Assembly (NCBI RefSeq): GCF_000204055.1
Contig: NW_006768773.1
Coordinates: forward strand, 1,271,879 to 1,335,878
Reading direction: 5' to 3'
Length of the DNA: 64,000 nucleotides
Origin: Melampsora larici-populina 98AG31
Lineage: Eukaryota > Basidiomycota > Pucciniomycetes > Pucciniales > Melampsoraceae
In this document: piece by piece, positions 1 through 10,560 of the stretch
How the letters are laid out: the number at the start of each line of letters is the position of its first letter
Position numbering within the stretch: position 1 is the stretch's first letter
Position numbers and translations under genes: made by a program
Notes under the pieces: generated by a model
The model's input: the letters and a program-made list of their open reading frames with translations, nothing else
What the model was told of the DNA's origin: nothing
Database searches by the model: none

Positions 1-743
1 TTTTAATAATCATGTCTGTAATGGCTGCACACAAAACCCATGAATGATTCTCATTCATCTCATGTTCAGAAGTTGGTCCTTTGTATAAGTTGTAGACATA
101 TGTGTGCTTCAAGGTTTTTCATGATTTTTGACTCCTCTTGGGTACAAGTAACACTTATGATCGTTTATAGTGTGTATCTAAAGGTCATAAGTTCAGGAAG
201 GGGCTAAAAACATTTTTCTTCCAGTGTGTTGTACTACAAGGTATCAGTTGAAAGCAGCAGAAGTACATAGCTTGTTTTCCATGTAGCACTATGACATCTT
301 GACCTTGAAGGCCTTTAAACAACTGAACAAAGCTGCTGTTAAACAATCCTGCGTGAGAATTGAAGCAAGTTGAAGCACATCAAACTGAGGCTCCCTTGAA
401 TGTGGTTTCACATGCGTTATTACCCGCCGATGCCCAGTGATTTTTTTGGTTATCCGGATGCCCGGCTGTGCAGTATCACACGAACGCAGCAAAAGAAAAG
501 AGTTGCTAATGAAATTCTTGTATGTAATAAAATCTGATTGAAAACTGTGCCGGTGTGCTCATACCACCGATTTGATACAAGACACCAACCACTTCATCAG
601 TGCTCTGACCACCAATCCATTTCACTTTCTCATCTTTCTTTCATTTTACGAGGAAGTTTTCATTCGATCTAACTCAAGTCTCATTATTTCAATCAACTTA
701 TTATTATCAAGAATTTACTTATTTTAAAACATACTTATAAACG
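1..743. other. Upstream intergenic sequence, no gene seen
   Basis: No reading frame here looks like a real protein; the open frames are short and have no recognisable motif. The last 200 bases lead into the ATG at 744 and presumably hold its promoter. The sequence carries no clear transposon ends. Confidence 0.5.
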
Positions 744-1661
744 ATGGGTAAAAATAAGAAAGAAGCACAACAGGAAATTCCGGCTCATATGGTTTGTGAT
801 GAAGGAGGGTCAGTTGTTTATCTTTAAAAGCCTTTCTTGATGTCATTGGTATAGATTGAAACTGATTGAAACTGATTGAAACTTTTGTATCCTTTACTTT
901 CTCTCTGGGCAACGTAGTACTCATGAGTAGGTCAAATTTGATTATCTTATGCAGTCTTTGTCTTTATATTGATATCTCGGTGATTTTTTTATAGTTTTCG
1001 ATTCGCAAAGGAAGTTGGATGTTGTGATAGATGTACCTGCATATTCTGCTTTCCAGTTAGCTTTCTTTAGATTTCTTTCGAGACCTACAATTTGAAGAAA
1101 AACCAACATCTTCTGACGATCTGATTTTTTTTTTTGATTCGATTCTCAACAATAAACCAAATAGTGTTATGCGATTTGTTCTTGCCTGATGTCTGAAGGT
1201 TTGTCTGTTTATATCAAAGCTATGTTTAACAAACAAGATGCTGAAATGTTATTTCGATTTGTACTTGATGTGATCAGGTGCTGCATTTGCGAACCCTTTG
1301 TTTGAACAAATGTGTTGTTCAAAAGGTCAAGATCAAGGTGAAGACGCTGGAAAGGTGAGTTTAAATCCCTTCAACCAAAATCTTCACTCTAGTCATGCCA
1401 ATTATCGAGGCCATATTCTGATCAATCTTCTCTTTTGTATAATCTTTTGTGTAACTATAGGCAGTTTGTCGTAAATGTGGATTGACAGAAATTGAAGCAA
1501 GAGATCTTTCTGATGCTCGAGGAGCAGAAGCCCAAGAAGGCAAACGTACCACCGGGTATTTCTCAAATGCGATGTCAATGCCTGGAGCTTCAACTTCTAA
1601 TCAGACCCCAGTGACTTCACCTGTTCATCCTACCAATCCTGATCAGATTGTTGAAGACTAA
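744..1661 (+). CDS. Small Cys-rich, probably zinc-binding protein (126 aa), unknown function
   Basis: I propose four exons: 744-808, 995-1032, 1278-1354 and 1461-1661. They join with consistent phases and sum to 127 codons including the stop. The N-terminus is basic (starts MGKNKKEAQQ). Eight cysteines sit at about residues 18, 31, 32, 35, 47, 48, 63 and 66, with two C-x2-C pairs (CCDRC and CRKCG), which suggests one or two zinc sites. The C-terminal 50 residues are Ser/Thr/Pro-rich and end in IVED. I do not recognise the family. Intron 1 contains three copies of a 10-bp repeat. A truncated relic of exons 1-2 and intron 1 lies at about 3930-4330, so this gene belonged to the locally duplicated segment. 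The 3' two exons are the most secure; the 38-nt exon 2 is inferred from phase and the relic. Confidence 0.55.
854..883. repeat. Three tandem copies of a 10-bp unit (GATTGAAACT)
   Basis: Three perfect copies lie at 854-863, 864-873 and 874-883, inside intron 1 of the Cys-rich gene. The relic at about 4085 has only one related copy, so the expansion came after duplication or was lost there. Confidence 0.9.
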
Positions 1662-2929
1662 GCTTCTCCTCGCCCCTCAGTCAAACGCGTTCTGATTATC
1701 TCTCAAAGCATCATGAGCGGTCATATTTCGAGCATGCCGCAGTTGCTTGTCCTCTAGTCGGCTCAGGCTTCGTCAGAAACTTGATATCTTTGACTTCTCG
1801 TCTCAAGCATTCCAGCTCCATCACAAGCAAAACACTCTGATCCAGTTTTTCCTTCGATCCTTCAACCTATGCTAATTTCTCATAGACTACCACAATTGTG
1901 TACCTATGTACCTTTCTTCAATCATTTTCCCTCATGCCATTGTGTTTAAACCCAAGAAACGGTTTTTTTTGCTAACCTTCCTTCGTGTTTCTATCAAATC
2001 AAATTTATATTTATATCTTTGTTTTTTTCTTACTTGATGAATTACACTGATGATATAATTTGTTCTATTTTTATAAACTATACCGGTTTTTTTATAATGG
2101 TTATACAGACTTCTCGGATCTTTTATCTTATTATTTTACTCATTAGAATCATTTATATCCTTGGTGACAAACTTGCTGTATCGAAGTGATGATTGTGTTT
2201 ATTGAATAACTTCATTTTTTTTCCATCTAGAGATTTCTTCATTCATTTTGTGGAGTTTTTTTGGATAACTTCTATGTATCCTACCTTTTTTCTTTTATGA
2301 CTGGTTTGCCAATCGAAGTGAGGATGTGAGTTTTGATTCGGAATGACGTATATGATTGGATTGGTGTTTGATTAAGTTTCACGAGAAGTGGAGAACAGTT
2401 AGATAAGCTTGGTCACTTTTTGTTCTTGTAAAAAATGTCTAGCAAAGCAACTGCCTAGATGTTGGAATTGGATTCCTCTCTGAGTACTTGAGTGTTTATT
2501 CAAATTACTGGGTCCATAGAATCTGGATAACATGTAAAGATTACCAGCTACTGAAAATACTCATATGGTGTGTAGTTCTTCATCAGAATCATACCGTATC
2601 AATGAGGCTAGCTGAACAAAAGAGCTAATTGATTTCTTTCAATTCCGTGAAGGATATGACAAATCTTACTACGCTTCAACAAACACTCTTGGTACAACTC
2701 TTACTTATACAAAATTAACTTCAAACTAAATGTTTTACAAAGGTTTCAACTCCAAAAGAAATTTTTAACTCATCAGATCCTCATCCCTAGATCTAGAAGA
2801 AGAAGAATGTGAAAGAAGAAGAGCGATCAACAAACATTTCTGAAGGTGTTATAAGTTTTGATCATCATCATTGGAGTAGCTGACTTACTCGTTTGTGCCC
2901 GATGGCAATAGGCTGGGAATCGTATGACA
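1662..2929. other. Convergent intergenic region, 3' ends of two genes
   Basis: No gene seen. It holds the 3' flank of the Cys-rich gene (+) and of the minus-strand gene at 2930. The part around 2670-2730, with the phrase ACACTCTTGGTACAA, recurs downstream of the two paralogues at about 4570 and 8495, so it marks the 3' edge of the duplicated unit. A splice-donor-like GTAAGT follows ACGA at about 2890 (minus strand), so a spliced 3' UTR is possible. Confidence 0.5.
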
Positions 2930-3418
2930 TCAAGGTTGGGTAGCCTTTTCTTTGTTGACCGGCTTTTGCTGATCAGATTTCACAATAGTCTTAACATGTG
3001 GACGATTCCTTGGATTTCTAGATACCTCAGGTGTACGAGGTGGAGTGATTACCGTCTTACGAGAGTAAGGTTTCTTGATGACTTTGTTTTGTTTTTTCGG
3101 GATCCGACCAGAGTTGGATTGTTGTAGTTCCATTTTTGAAAGTTTTTCTGATATACTATCGTCTGTAGATCTTGAAACTGTCGAGATATCAGTTACGTCA
3201 TCGTCGCCACAAAAGTGGACCGGATGAAAAAATGAAGCTACTATTTATGAATGATTTACAAAAAAAATGATCAAAGATTAGTGATGTTTGTGTAGATAAA
3301 AGGTATTAGAAGTTTGTATTTCATTACGTGGGTCTGACTGTTGTTGCGAAAGCTTGTATTCTTCAAGAGTGATTTTGCCAGAACTGGAGGTAGACTCAGT
3401 GGCGATAGATGTAGACAT
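2930..3418 (-). CDS. Tandem family copy A: small basic S/T-P-rich protein (133 aa), unknown function
   Basis: Two exons: 3328-3418 (91 nt, phase 1) and 2930-3240, giving 133 residues. The N-terminus is Ser/Thr-rich and polar. The C-terminal half is very basic and carries the family motif TVITPPRTPE at about residues 95-105, with several S/T-P sites. No signal peptide, membrane segment or known domain is visible. Copies B (4777) and C (8737) share exon-1 length, intron phase and the motif. Copy A ends at a TGA about 40 bases earlier than the alignable end of copy B because extra sequence follows; an ACGA/GTAAGT donor still lies downstream. The upstream block at 3618-3712 is shared with B and C. 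The motif and basic charge would fit a phosphoregulated nuclear or chromatin-associated protein, but that is only inference. Confidence 0.65.
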
Positions 3419-3617
3419 TTTCGAAATGATAAGAGTAAATTGTTTGGTGTCTTAAGATAAAGCCGGAGAATTGTGTTTTTTGAAAAACGTTAAAGATGTG
3501 GAAAGTGTAGGGATGGTTTTGGATGAAGAAGAAGAATTCGAAAGGGAACCCAAAAAGGGTCAGTTATTTATACCAGAGCTGCTTGCCAGGTGCCTGAATT
3601 CCAGAAAATGTCAGCGA

Positions 3618-3712
3618 TCAAAGCGTTAACCGTTCTGTAAAATCAACAACTCCAAACCACGCGATAATAATTGTCATCACCCTACGATCTGACCAATCAT
3701 CGTCCAGCATTT
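3618..3712 (-). promoter_or_regulatory. Conserved upstream block of copy A
   Basis: Starting 200 bases before the ATG, this stretch begins TCAAAGCGTTAACCG and continues with AAATCAACAA, AACCACGC, AATAAT and CTGACCAATCA on the plus strand. The same phrases occur in the same order at 5486-5577 and 9513-9611. The CCAAT (plus strand) is an inverted CCAAT box for the minus-strand gene. It is probably the proximal promoter. Confidence 0.65.
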
Positions 3713-3818
3713 TGGAATGAGATGGCTGTGAGAATCGATCACGTCCTGCAACAAAAACATCACGAGGGTTCAAGCCGTTGAGCAGAATATTGAGTAGTTT
3801 GTTTCGGAATGATGATGT

Positions 3819-4330
3819 ATGAGTTGTTCGGTCGGAATTGCAGGGGCTTTTGACTTTAGAGACACTTCAAAACAAGGGACGGGGAAGAAAATGGTCACTA
3901 AGCTTATCACTTCAGGGAAGATGAAAATTACGGATAACACGATCGCATCTGATTTGAAGTGGGTAGAGACGTGGAGTGAAGAGAAGGAAGCACAATACGA
4001 TATACTGGCTCAAAATTGTTGGTGTAGCAAAGGCGTGAGTTGTTGCTCCTTGAAAGTATTTTTTGTCCATGACATTGGTATACATTCTGATTGAAGATTT
4101 CGTGTTCTTGAGTTGAGCTCGACGCAATGTAGTCCTCACATGAGTAAGTGAATTCTTGAATAGTCTTTTTGTCTATACTGATTCAATCATTTTATGCATC
4201 GTGACACTTTTTTGTTTTTGATCTTCAGATCGGACGGGGATTTGACTTTGCAGATGCCATCTATGTAGTTGGAATGAGTCTCCGTTCTGTTTGACGCGAC
4301 TTTGGTATAGTTAATTGAGCTTTATTCTCG
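3819..4330 (+). pseudogene. Truncated relic of the Cys-rich gene (exons 1-2 and intron 1)
   Basis: From about 3930 the sequence aligns by eye with 744-1050: AAGGAAGCACAATA... against AAAGAAGCACAACA..., then the intron text (CATTGGTATA, GTAGTCCTCA against GTAGTACTCA), then an exon-2-like block with GGATTTGACTTTGCA. The third and fourth exons are absent and the Cys pairs of exon 2 are lost. A 91-codon open frame (3819-4094) reads through the intron boundary and is probably not a functional protein. A similar start (GKKMVTKLI) is seen again at about 5770-5820, also broken, so the upstream plus-strand partner was duplicated with each copy of the minus-strand gene and then decayed. Confidence 0.5.
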
Positions 4331-4776
4331 TGGTTAATGATATTACCTGGTAAAGCGGGTACTTGGATGTTAGAATTGGGATAAGTCATTCTTGTGGGCA
4401 CATATAACTTGGAGCATGGATGTGATGGAAAGATTTTTTTTCATTACTGAAACTGCTTGGATGATTTCAAAATTCAATTCTTTGTTTGGAATGATACGAT
4501 ATCAATAAGCTAAACAAAAATTAATCAAGTTCTTTCCAACACAAAAAAGCAAAATATGCCAGCTTTTACTGCACTTCAAAAAACACTCTTGGTACAAATT
4601 TTACTGATACAAAGATGACGACACACTACTGGTTTACAAAAAGGTTTATATCAAAAAGAAAATATCAAGTCTTTATCTCTCCATCTTAAGACATTCACCT
4701 AAAGGGAAAAGATAGAAAGCAAAGAGTTGATCGGTGAAGGAACCCAACTTAGATTTGATAACATTTCGTAGGTGAC

Positions 4777-5301
4777 TTACTCGTTTATGCGGAAGATACT
4801 GCGTTGGGTAGTTTTCCCATTGATAGTCTCCTTTTCAAATTTCGCAGTAGGATTTCTGGGTACCCTTAACATCTTCCTAGATATCTCTGGGGTACGAGGA
4901 GGCGTGATTGGCGACTTGCGATGGTAAGGGCTGACGGTGACTTTTCTTTGCCTGGTCGGCTTTTGTAAGGTGTGAGCAGGCCGTTGTATTTTTAATGCCA
5001 ATAGCTTTTCTGTTATGTGATCGTCTGGCGATCTTGAAACCTTTGACGTATTGCGTTGATCATCGAATTTCGACAATCTGACCGGACGAAGAGGGCTTTT
5101 TTCTGCACATATTTTGAAAAAAAGATTAGAGGATGAGTGGTGGTTGTATGATGAGGGAAAATACAAAGTCAGTATGATTATTAATGTCCATATATAAAGA
5201 TTGTGATTACCTGTATATTCTTGTGCAGATTTGATATGCTCAGTAACATTGATACTGTTAGATTCTTTAGTAGACTGGGCGATGAAGTTTGATGGAGCCA
5301 T
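4777..5301 (-). CDS. Tandem family copy B: small basic S/T-P-rich protein (138 aa), unknown function
   Basis: Exons 5211-5301 (91 nt, phase 1) and 4777-5102 give 138 residues. The body holds SRSPDDHITEKL, then a basic tract with KVTVSPYHRKSPITPPRTPE and further Arg/Lys residues; the protein is strongly basic after residue 60. It ends INE with the TAA stop overlapping a good splice donor (CGA/GTAAGT), so a differently spliced C-terminus is possible. Among the three copies this has the fullest motif and is the best reference for the family. The neighbours are copy A (1.3 kb downstream in transcription) and the relic at about 5770 upstream. No known domain, signal peptide or membrane segment. 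Confidence 0.68.
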   Translation of the reverse strand: MAPSNFIAQSTKESNSINVTEHIKSAQEYTGNHNLYIWTLIIILTLYFPSSYNHHSSSNLFFKICAEKSPLRPVRLSKFDDQRNTSKVSRSPDDHITEKLLALKIQRPAHTLQKPTRQRKVTVSPYHRKSPITPPRTPEISRKMLRVPRNPTAKFEKETINGKTTQRSIFRINE

Positions 5302-5485
5302 TTTTATGTTGAGTAAAGTTATTGAAGTGATTGGAGAGTGGGTTAAACAATAGATGCTTGTTTTTGAAAATTGTGATGGAAGTGGATTGATCGAGGAAGA
5401 AGTCTGAGCTATGAAGGAACTTCAAAGATTCATTGCTTTATATGAGAACTATGTGGGTGCCTGAATGCCACATAGTTATCAGTGA

Positions 5486-5577
5486 TCAAAGCGTTAACCG
5501 TCTTATAAAATCAACAATTATGAACCACGCAATAATAATCATCATCACACTGAACTCTGACCAATCAGCATCCAGTA
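5486..5577 (-). promoter_or_regulatory. Conserved upstream block of copy B
   Basis: Begins TCAAAGCGTTAACCGTC 185 bases before the ATG, followed by AAAATCAACAA, AACCACGCAATAATAATC and CTGACCAATCA. Order and spacing match the blocks before copies A and C. Confidence 0.65.
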
Positions 5578-5829
5578 TTCTGGGAACACGTTATAATAGA
5601 TGGCTGTGAGGATCGTTCACGTCCTGCGGTGATGGGAAGCCCGGGAGGTTGAAGCGTTGGGCAAAATAATGAGTGGTTTAGTTCGGAATCGTGATGTATG
5701 ACTCTGAGTTACTGGGTCAGAATTGCGGGGTCTTTTGAATTTGGGGACAACGGCAAAATATACCAGTGTGGTCATGGGCAAGAAGATGGTCACCAAGCTT
5801 ATCAAGCAAGAGGAAATTGATTGATCAAA

Positions 5830-6960
5830 AGCAAAAGGTGTCAGTGGTAAGTTTTCTCATCCTCCTGAATTGATGATCAGAAGTCCAAGCAACCCAATAG
5901 GCCAATGCTGGGTATTGAATGTTGCAAATGATGAATGCTTCTTCGTATTGGTATGGATCACTGCCATCAAGCCGTTGTGAGCGCGTTAACCAAACCATGG
6001 CTCAGGCAAATCAGAATTCGGGAGCGAAAGATTGCATTCACCTTTTTGATTGCTCTCAAATGTCAGACTTCGCGGTAGTCTTCTCATTTCCATTGTCTTG
6101 CGGATTCCAGGAAAGAAGACCTCACGATGCAAACCAACACTTGGCAAGGACTAAAGCACGGGCCGAGGTCTAGAAACAATGATCGCAAGAAACTCGACAT
6201 CTCCCGAGACACCTGAAGGAAAAATCTGGAACTTCTGAGACAAAGGGATTACAAGAATGTACATGTTCTTGCTTCAGCTTCCAAATTACCAGACGTTTTC
6301 ATTCCTGTAGAGGAATACATTGACTAACTTGAATTTCAACTCGATCGCAAAATGCGAAAGTCTTATCGAATTTCCTAAAGGGATCAACTTTAAAACATTC
6401 GAGTGATTCCTCCTTGAGAACTTTCATAGAACAAGGACGATGAACGATTGATCAGAAACCTTTGATGTCCATTCCTTCAAAGAAATTGAAGATGCAAAGG
6501 CTCTTGAGGGTGTTCTATCAACAGGGAACGCAAGCCGAATGTGAACCAGGAGCGCGACCGAAACCTGAAACACGACCAAACTCGAGACGTGCCTCTATGA
6601 CTCATCATACCAATCAAACTACGGCAGCATCATAAGGAATGATCAATCAACCTTCAATCTCAAGAAGATCGAAGAGACCGTCAGCCCTCGATTTTGATCT
6701 TCCACCTCCGACAACCTAACCAGCTCCACCGCCAACTCTGGAACCGGCTATCTTCCAATCAATCTTTACTACCAAACCTGAAAAATATTACTCGCATCTA
6801 TCCGGCGTAGATATCCTGCGGGCTCTACTCACTGATAATAAAACCGTTGCTCGTAGCTCATTCTATTATATTTACATAATTTCTACAAACCATCCAAGAG
6901 CCTTAAACAGAGCATTCTTCTATGGGGTCCAGGTAAATGAGAAATATACAGATCAAACTC
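5830..6960 (+). pseudogene. Decayed coding-like sequence
   Basis: The region has coding-like composition and long near-open stretches on the plus strand. An 84-codon frame at 5919-6173 is followed by fragments such as LPDVFIPVEEYID near 6280 and TTKPEKYYSHLSGVDILRAL near 6770, which are interrupted by stops and frame changes. No intact gene can be built. It could be one or two old gene copies trapped between family copies B and C. The parent family was not recognised. Confidence 0.3.
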
Positions 6961-7512
6961 ATTCAATTTTGGGAATTTGAAATTGTTGAAAAATCTCAAA
7001 GATGAGTATGTAGAAAGAAAATCGATTTGTGAAATTGAAATTGAAGATGAAAGTGGTGCTAGCTTGTCAATTGGTGTCCTGAAATTCCTTTAAAACCAAA
7101 GCTTCAAAAAGAGGCAGATTGAAGGCAAAGAAAATCATGAATTTGAATCTTTCAATCATCCAATTTCCTATAATGTTTGGAGTTGGCATGAAATTCTTGA
7201 GAAAGGGATCTTCGAGACAGAGTGGTTAGCAATGGAAAAACCAAAAAAAATTGTAAGATATCAATTTTATGTTTCAATTCTTTGACTGATGTTTCTGTTT
7301 TCTCAAACAGTTTTGAAATGGAAGCAAAAGGTTCATTTTCAATCAGAACAAAATTTATCACCAGTGTCAAGAGTCAGACCAACATCCTTGGAGAAAAAGC
7401 TAGAGATCCATCAATTTTCAGAATCATTGACATTGGAAACCATTTTACAAACTCTACTATCATTTGAACTCTTTCCAAAACCGTGCTCACCATATGAAAT
7501 CGAATTCAGTTA

Positions 7513-7681
7513 CGGGATACAAAGTTAAAACTGGGAGTTTTTTCCCGGTTCCCAGTTTTCAAAATACAGCCAAAAACGCAAACTGGGAAACTGGGAGAAC
7601 GTGGGAAAGTTCCAAACACAGCCAAAAACGAAAACTGGGAAACTGGGAAAAAATCCCAGTTTTAACTTTGTATGTATCCCG
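7513..7681. mobile_element. Non-autonomous TIR element (169 bp), TA target site
   Basis: The ends are inverted repeats: CGGGATACAAAGTTAAAACT at the left, and at the right the complement of CGGGATACATACAAAGTTAA with a 4-bp insertion. TA flanks both sides (7511-7512, 7682-7683), the footprint expected for Tc1/mariner-type insertion. Inside are two near-identical copies of a segment starting ACAGCCAAAAACG and ending in paired AACTGGGA words. No transposase is encoded. Confidence 0.75.
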
Positions 7682-8736
7682 TAAGTATAGCTCATAAAAT
7701 AAGTCAATTGATATTTTCTGATACCATGTTCCTTGCAGAATAGCTTGTTTGGAGATCATCAAGTGTTTGGAAGAACCAAAGGAAACATTAGTCTTTGAGA
7801 ATTCTAGAGGGCGCTTAGAATGATCAGCTCCTGCATTCCTAGGAATAGGATCTCAAGGGTTTCAAGCCGTTGGAGCGGATATTGAGTAGTACCTCAAGTG
7901 GTTGCCGAACAAAATAATCTTGTCAAGATTGTACCAGTCAAAAGGAAAGTAACTCATAAACAAGATCATCTCATATTCCTAGAAACATGACAAATCTGCG
8001 CTAAATACGGGTCAGCTTCATCTTGATGTGCACCACAGAGGCAATCATTGTGTGCATTTGTTTTCTTGACACCAACATTTTCCTTGATAGAGAGTGGTTA
8101 AAATTGATGACTGCAGTGGGAGTCGGACTGTAAATGATCACTCTCATTGTGAGTCTTGAAAAAGATATACTTTCTTGGAATGACATTGATTCTCTTAGTT
8201 GACTTGAGACACTGAAGGATTCTCAACGGAGGAGATGTATCCTCTAGCTATCACATCTTCCTCAGCAGATAATGTTACTAAATGTCGCTCACATAGTAGA
8301 TATCCTGAGGACTCAAGAGATGAACCTGGTCAGATTCATCCTCAAGTATGACTCGGGCTACATGATAAGATCTGAACACTTTTCAGGATCAGAAGTATCA
8401 TCACTTGAAATGGTTTACAGCATTGTTAGTAAGATGGACAGAAATCAATTGATTTTGTCTAATCTGACGAGGTACATAACATACCCAGCTTTTATTACAC
8501 TTCAACACTCTTGGTACAAATCTTAATTAAGAATACAAATTTGACTACACTTCAGGTTTTACAAAATTAAAAATGAAAAGTGAACTCCAATCCATTTCAT
8601 CTTTTCAAAAGTCACTACATAGAAAAAGGGAATGAACAGAAGGGATAAGATGATCAGTAAAGCATATGAATGCTTGATGAATCCTGCCAGCAATTGGGTC
8701 ATGTAGATGACTCACCTGCTGATAACCGTTAGCTCA
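7682..8736. other. Intergenic region with an orphan fragment of the family upstream block
   Basis: Around 7855-7895 the text GGGTTTCAAGCCGTTGGAGC...ATATTGAGTAGT matches 3769-3805 and 5637-5675, which lie upstream of copies A and B. No minus-strand family gene follows it here, so it may be the remnant of a further, lost copy. About 8485-8540 holds the 3'-edge phrase CACTCTTGGTACAAAT of copy C. No gene is supported. Confidence 0.4.
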
Positions 8737-9317
8737 TTACTTGCTAACTTTGCCTACGTTCTTAGGATCCTTGTTTTCTGCTGTCGTAGAGCAATTGTTT
8801 TGGCTCCTGTGGCGCCTGGGTTCCTCGGGTGTACGAGCTCGAACAAACTTAGGCTTTCGATAATAGGGCGTTACACTGGGTTTCTTTTGACAAGCTGGGA
8901 GCCTGTAAGACTGAGGAGATTTTTGTAACGTCATTTCTTCAAGCTTTTGTAACAGACCATTCGCCTTGATCATCGAATTTCTTGCTGCGTTACTTCTAAA
9001 ATCGTTTTCCGTATAACTAATCATATGAAAAACACCAGGACCTGAGAATGTAGGAATATCAAATCCAGTGATGATTGAGAGAAGACAGAAAATCATTAGC
9101 TATTATTCAAATATTTATTTTGATATTTGACCACCATAATTACCTATGAAGGAGTTTGTTTCTGTATGAAGCAAGTTTGAGGTCAGTCTTTAAATGTCAA
9201 TATTAATATCAGTCAAGGGTAATTACCTATGCATGATTGTGGACTCTTGAGGGTCTCTGGAACATTATCATGTTTGGATTGTGAGGTAGGCTGAGACAGA
9301 TTGTTAGACAAAGACAT
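8737..9317 (-). CDS. Tandem family copy C: small basic protein (137 aa), unknown function
   Basis: Exon 1 is 9227-9317, again exactly 91 nt with a phase-1 donor. The following sequence fits an 18-nt microexon (9144-9161) and a main exon 8737-9041, with phases 1-1-1, giving 137 residues. The alternative is to skip the microexon, which also stays in frame. The N-terminus (MSLSNNLSQPTSQSKHDN) resembles copy B. The C-terminal half has SVTPYYRKPKFVRARTPEEP, the diverged counterpart of the TPPRTPE motif, and is rich in Lys/Arg. It stops with TAA shortly before a conserved donor-like GTGAGT. Its divergence from A and B is higher than between A and B, so it is the oldest split or the fastest changing copy. 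Confidence 0.6.
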
Positions 9318-9512
9318 TTAGATAAAATATCAGGAGCTGGTTAAGGTAATAGATAGTCGGTATCTTGCAAATTGTTGAATTTGAGTAAAGTGGATTGGTT
9401 TTACGTGAAGAAGAAGAAGTTATTGATGAGGGAAAGTCAAAAGATCAGTTGGTTTGATACCAGAGGCTAGCTTCTTGGGTGCCTGAATTTGACATTTTAA
9501 GATTTCAAGCAA

Positions 9513-9611
9513 TCAAAGCGTCAACCGTCTTATAAGATAGACAATTAAGAACCGCACAATAACAAATTATCTTCACACTAAAATCTGGCCAATCATCATT
9601 GATCATTCTGG
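9513..9611 (-). promoter_or_regulatory. Conserved upstream block of copy C
   Basis: Begins TCAAAGCGTCAACCGTC 196 bases before the ATG, followed by AACCGCACAATAAC and CTGGCCAATCATC. Same element order as in copies A and B with slightly more divergence. Confidence 0.6.
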
Positions 9612-9984
9612 TAAATGCGTTCCAGATGGCTGTGATGATCACGTCCGGATTGCGAGGGTCAAAAATGTCGAGTAGTATCTTTCGGAATCATGATGTATGA
9701 GTCTATGAGTTACTCAATCCGAATTGCAAGGTTTTTGAAAAAGACACTAAAGAACATATTCTGAGAGGTGGAGCAGAGTTAGGTAATATATGCTCTTCCA
9801 TATAAAATTTGGCCAGCCTGAGCCATCCTTGGCTTCAATGTCTATGTTTCAAGAGTGCAAAAATAAGATCATCACATTTGTCAGTCAAGAGTAAGACGAC
9901 AGGAGACCGTAACACCACCACATCGGATTCGTCAAAACAGGAGGTGTCCGCTGTTGAGCTTGAGGTCAAGTTCAGCGTACACAT

Positions 9985-10272
9985 ATGATTAGATTTGACT
10001 TCGAGGGCTTCTATGGATTAAGTACCAAGCTTTTTTGGAAAAGGCTTCATGGGAAGTCAAAGTCGCTGATATATGAGTATTCTGAATTTGACTATGATCC
10101 AAAGTATGAGTTGCACCCATCTGAAAATGATCCATCTTTGGTACTGAAATCTGTCAGAGGCCATGAAAATGGTATGATAAAGTACATAACCAAGATCCAA
10201 GCTGGATGGCACTCTTCAGAAACAGTTATCAGAGTGTTTTTGAGAAGGATGGATGAGTGGTCAAGAGTATAA
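9985..10272 (+). CDS. Hypothetical protein (95 aa) or relic
   Basis: A single open frame of 95 codons from an ATG at 9985, basic at the start and rich in aromatic residues (FDFEGFYGLSTKLFWKRLHG, then EYSEFDYDPKYELHPSEND). No known domain was recognised and no signal peptide is visible. The composition is unlike random AT-rich sequence, so it may be a real small gene or the surviving exon of a decayed one. It lies at the plus-strand position relative to copy C that the Cys-rich gene relics hold relative to copies A and B, but does not obviously resemble them. Confidence 0.3.
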   Translation: MIRFDFEGFYGLSTKLFWKRLHGKSKSLIYEYSEFDYDPKYELHPSENDPSLVLKSVRGHENGMIKYITKIQAGWHSSETVIRVFLRRMDEWSRV

Positions 10273-10560
10273 ATTGAGAAGTGAAGTGTGAAGGGTGAAG
10301 TGAAAGTGACTTGGGGCAAAAACCGAATAAGAAATCGTTTGGGGGATTTGGTTTTTGGTTTTTTAGAATTGTGTAACGGTTAACCTCGCTCAGCAAGCTC
10401 GCGACGGAATTTGTTGACCTTCGAAGTGGTTGTCATGAGCACAGACCACTACAATTCATTCGAACCTCAAGAATCAAGTATCAAGATAACCCTCCAAACC
10501 GTCAAGGACAAGACTATCCTTTGATCATTCGATTCCTGCTCCGATCTAATTCCCTTTCAA

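Noticed and set aside
744..1200. Possible Pus10-like pseudouridine synthase N-terminus for the Cys-rich gene
   Set aside because: The CCDRC pair and spacing are suggestive, but the gene ends after 126 residues with no catalytic domain and the resemblance is too short to name it.
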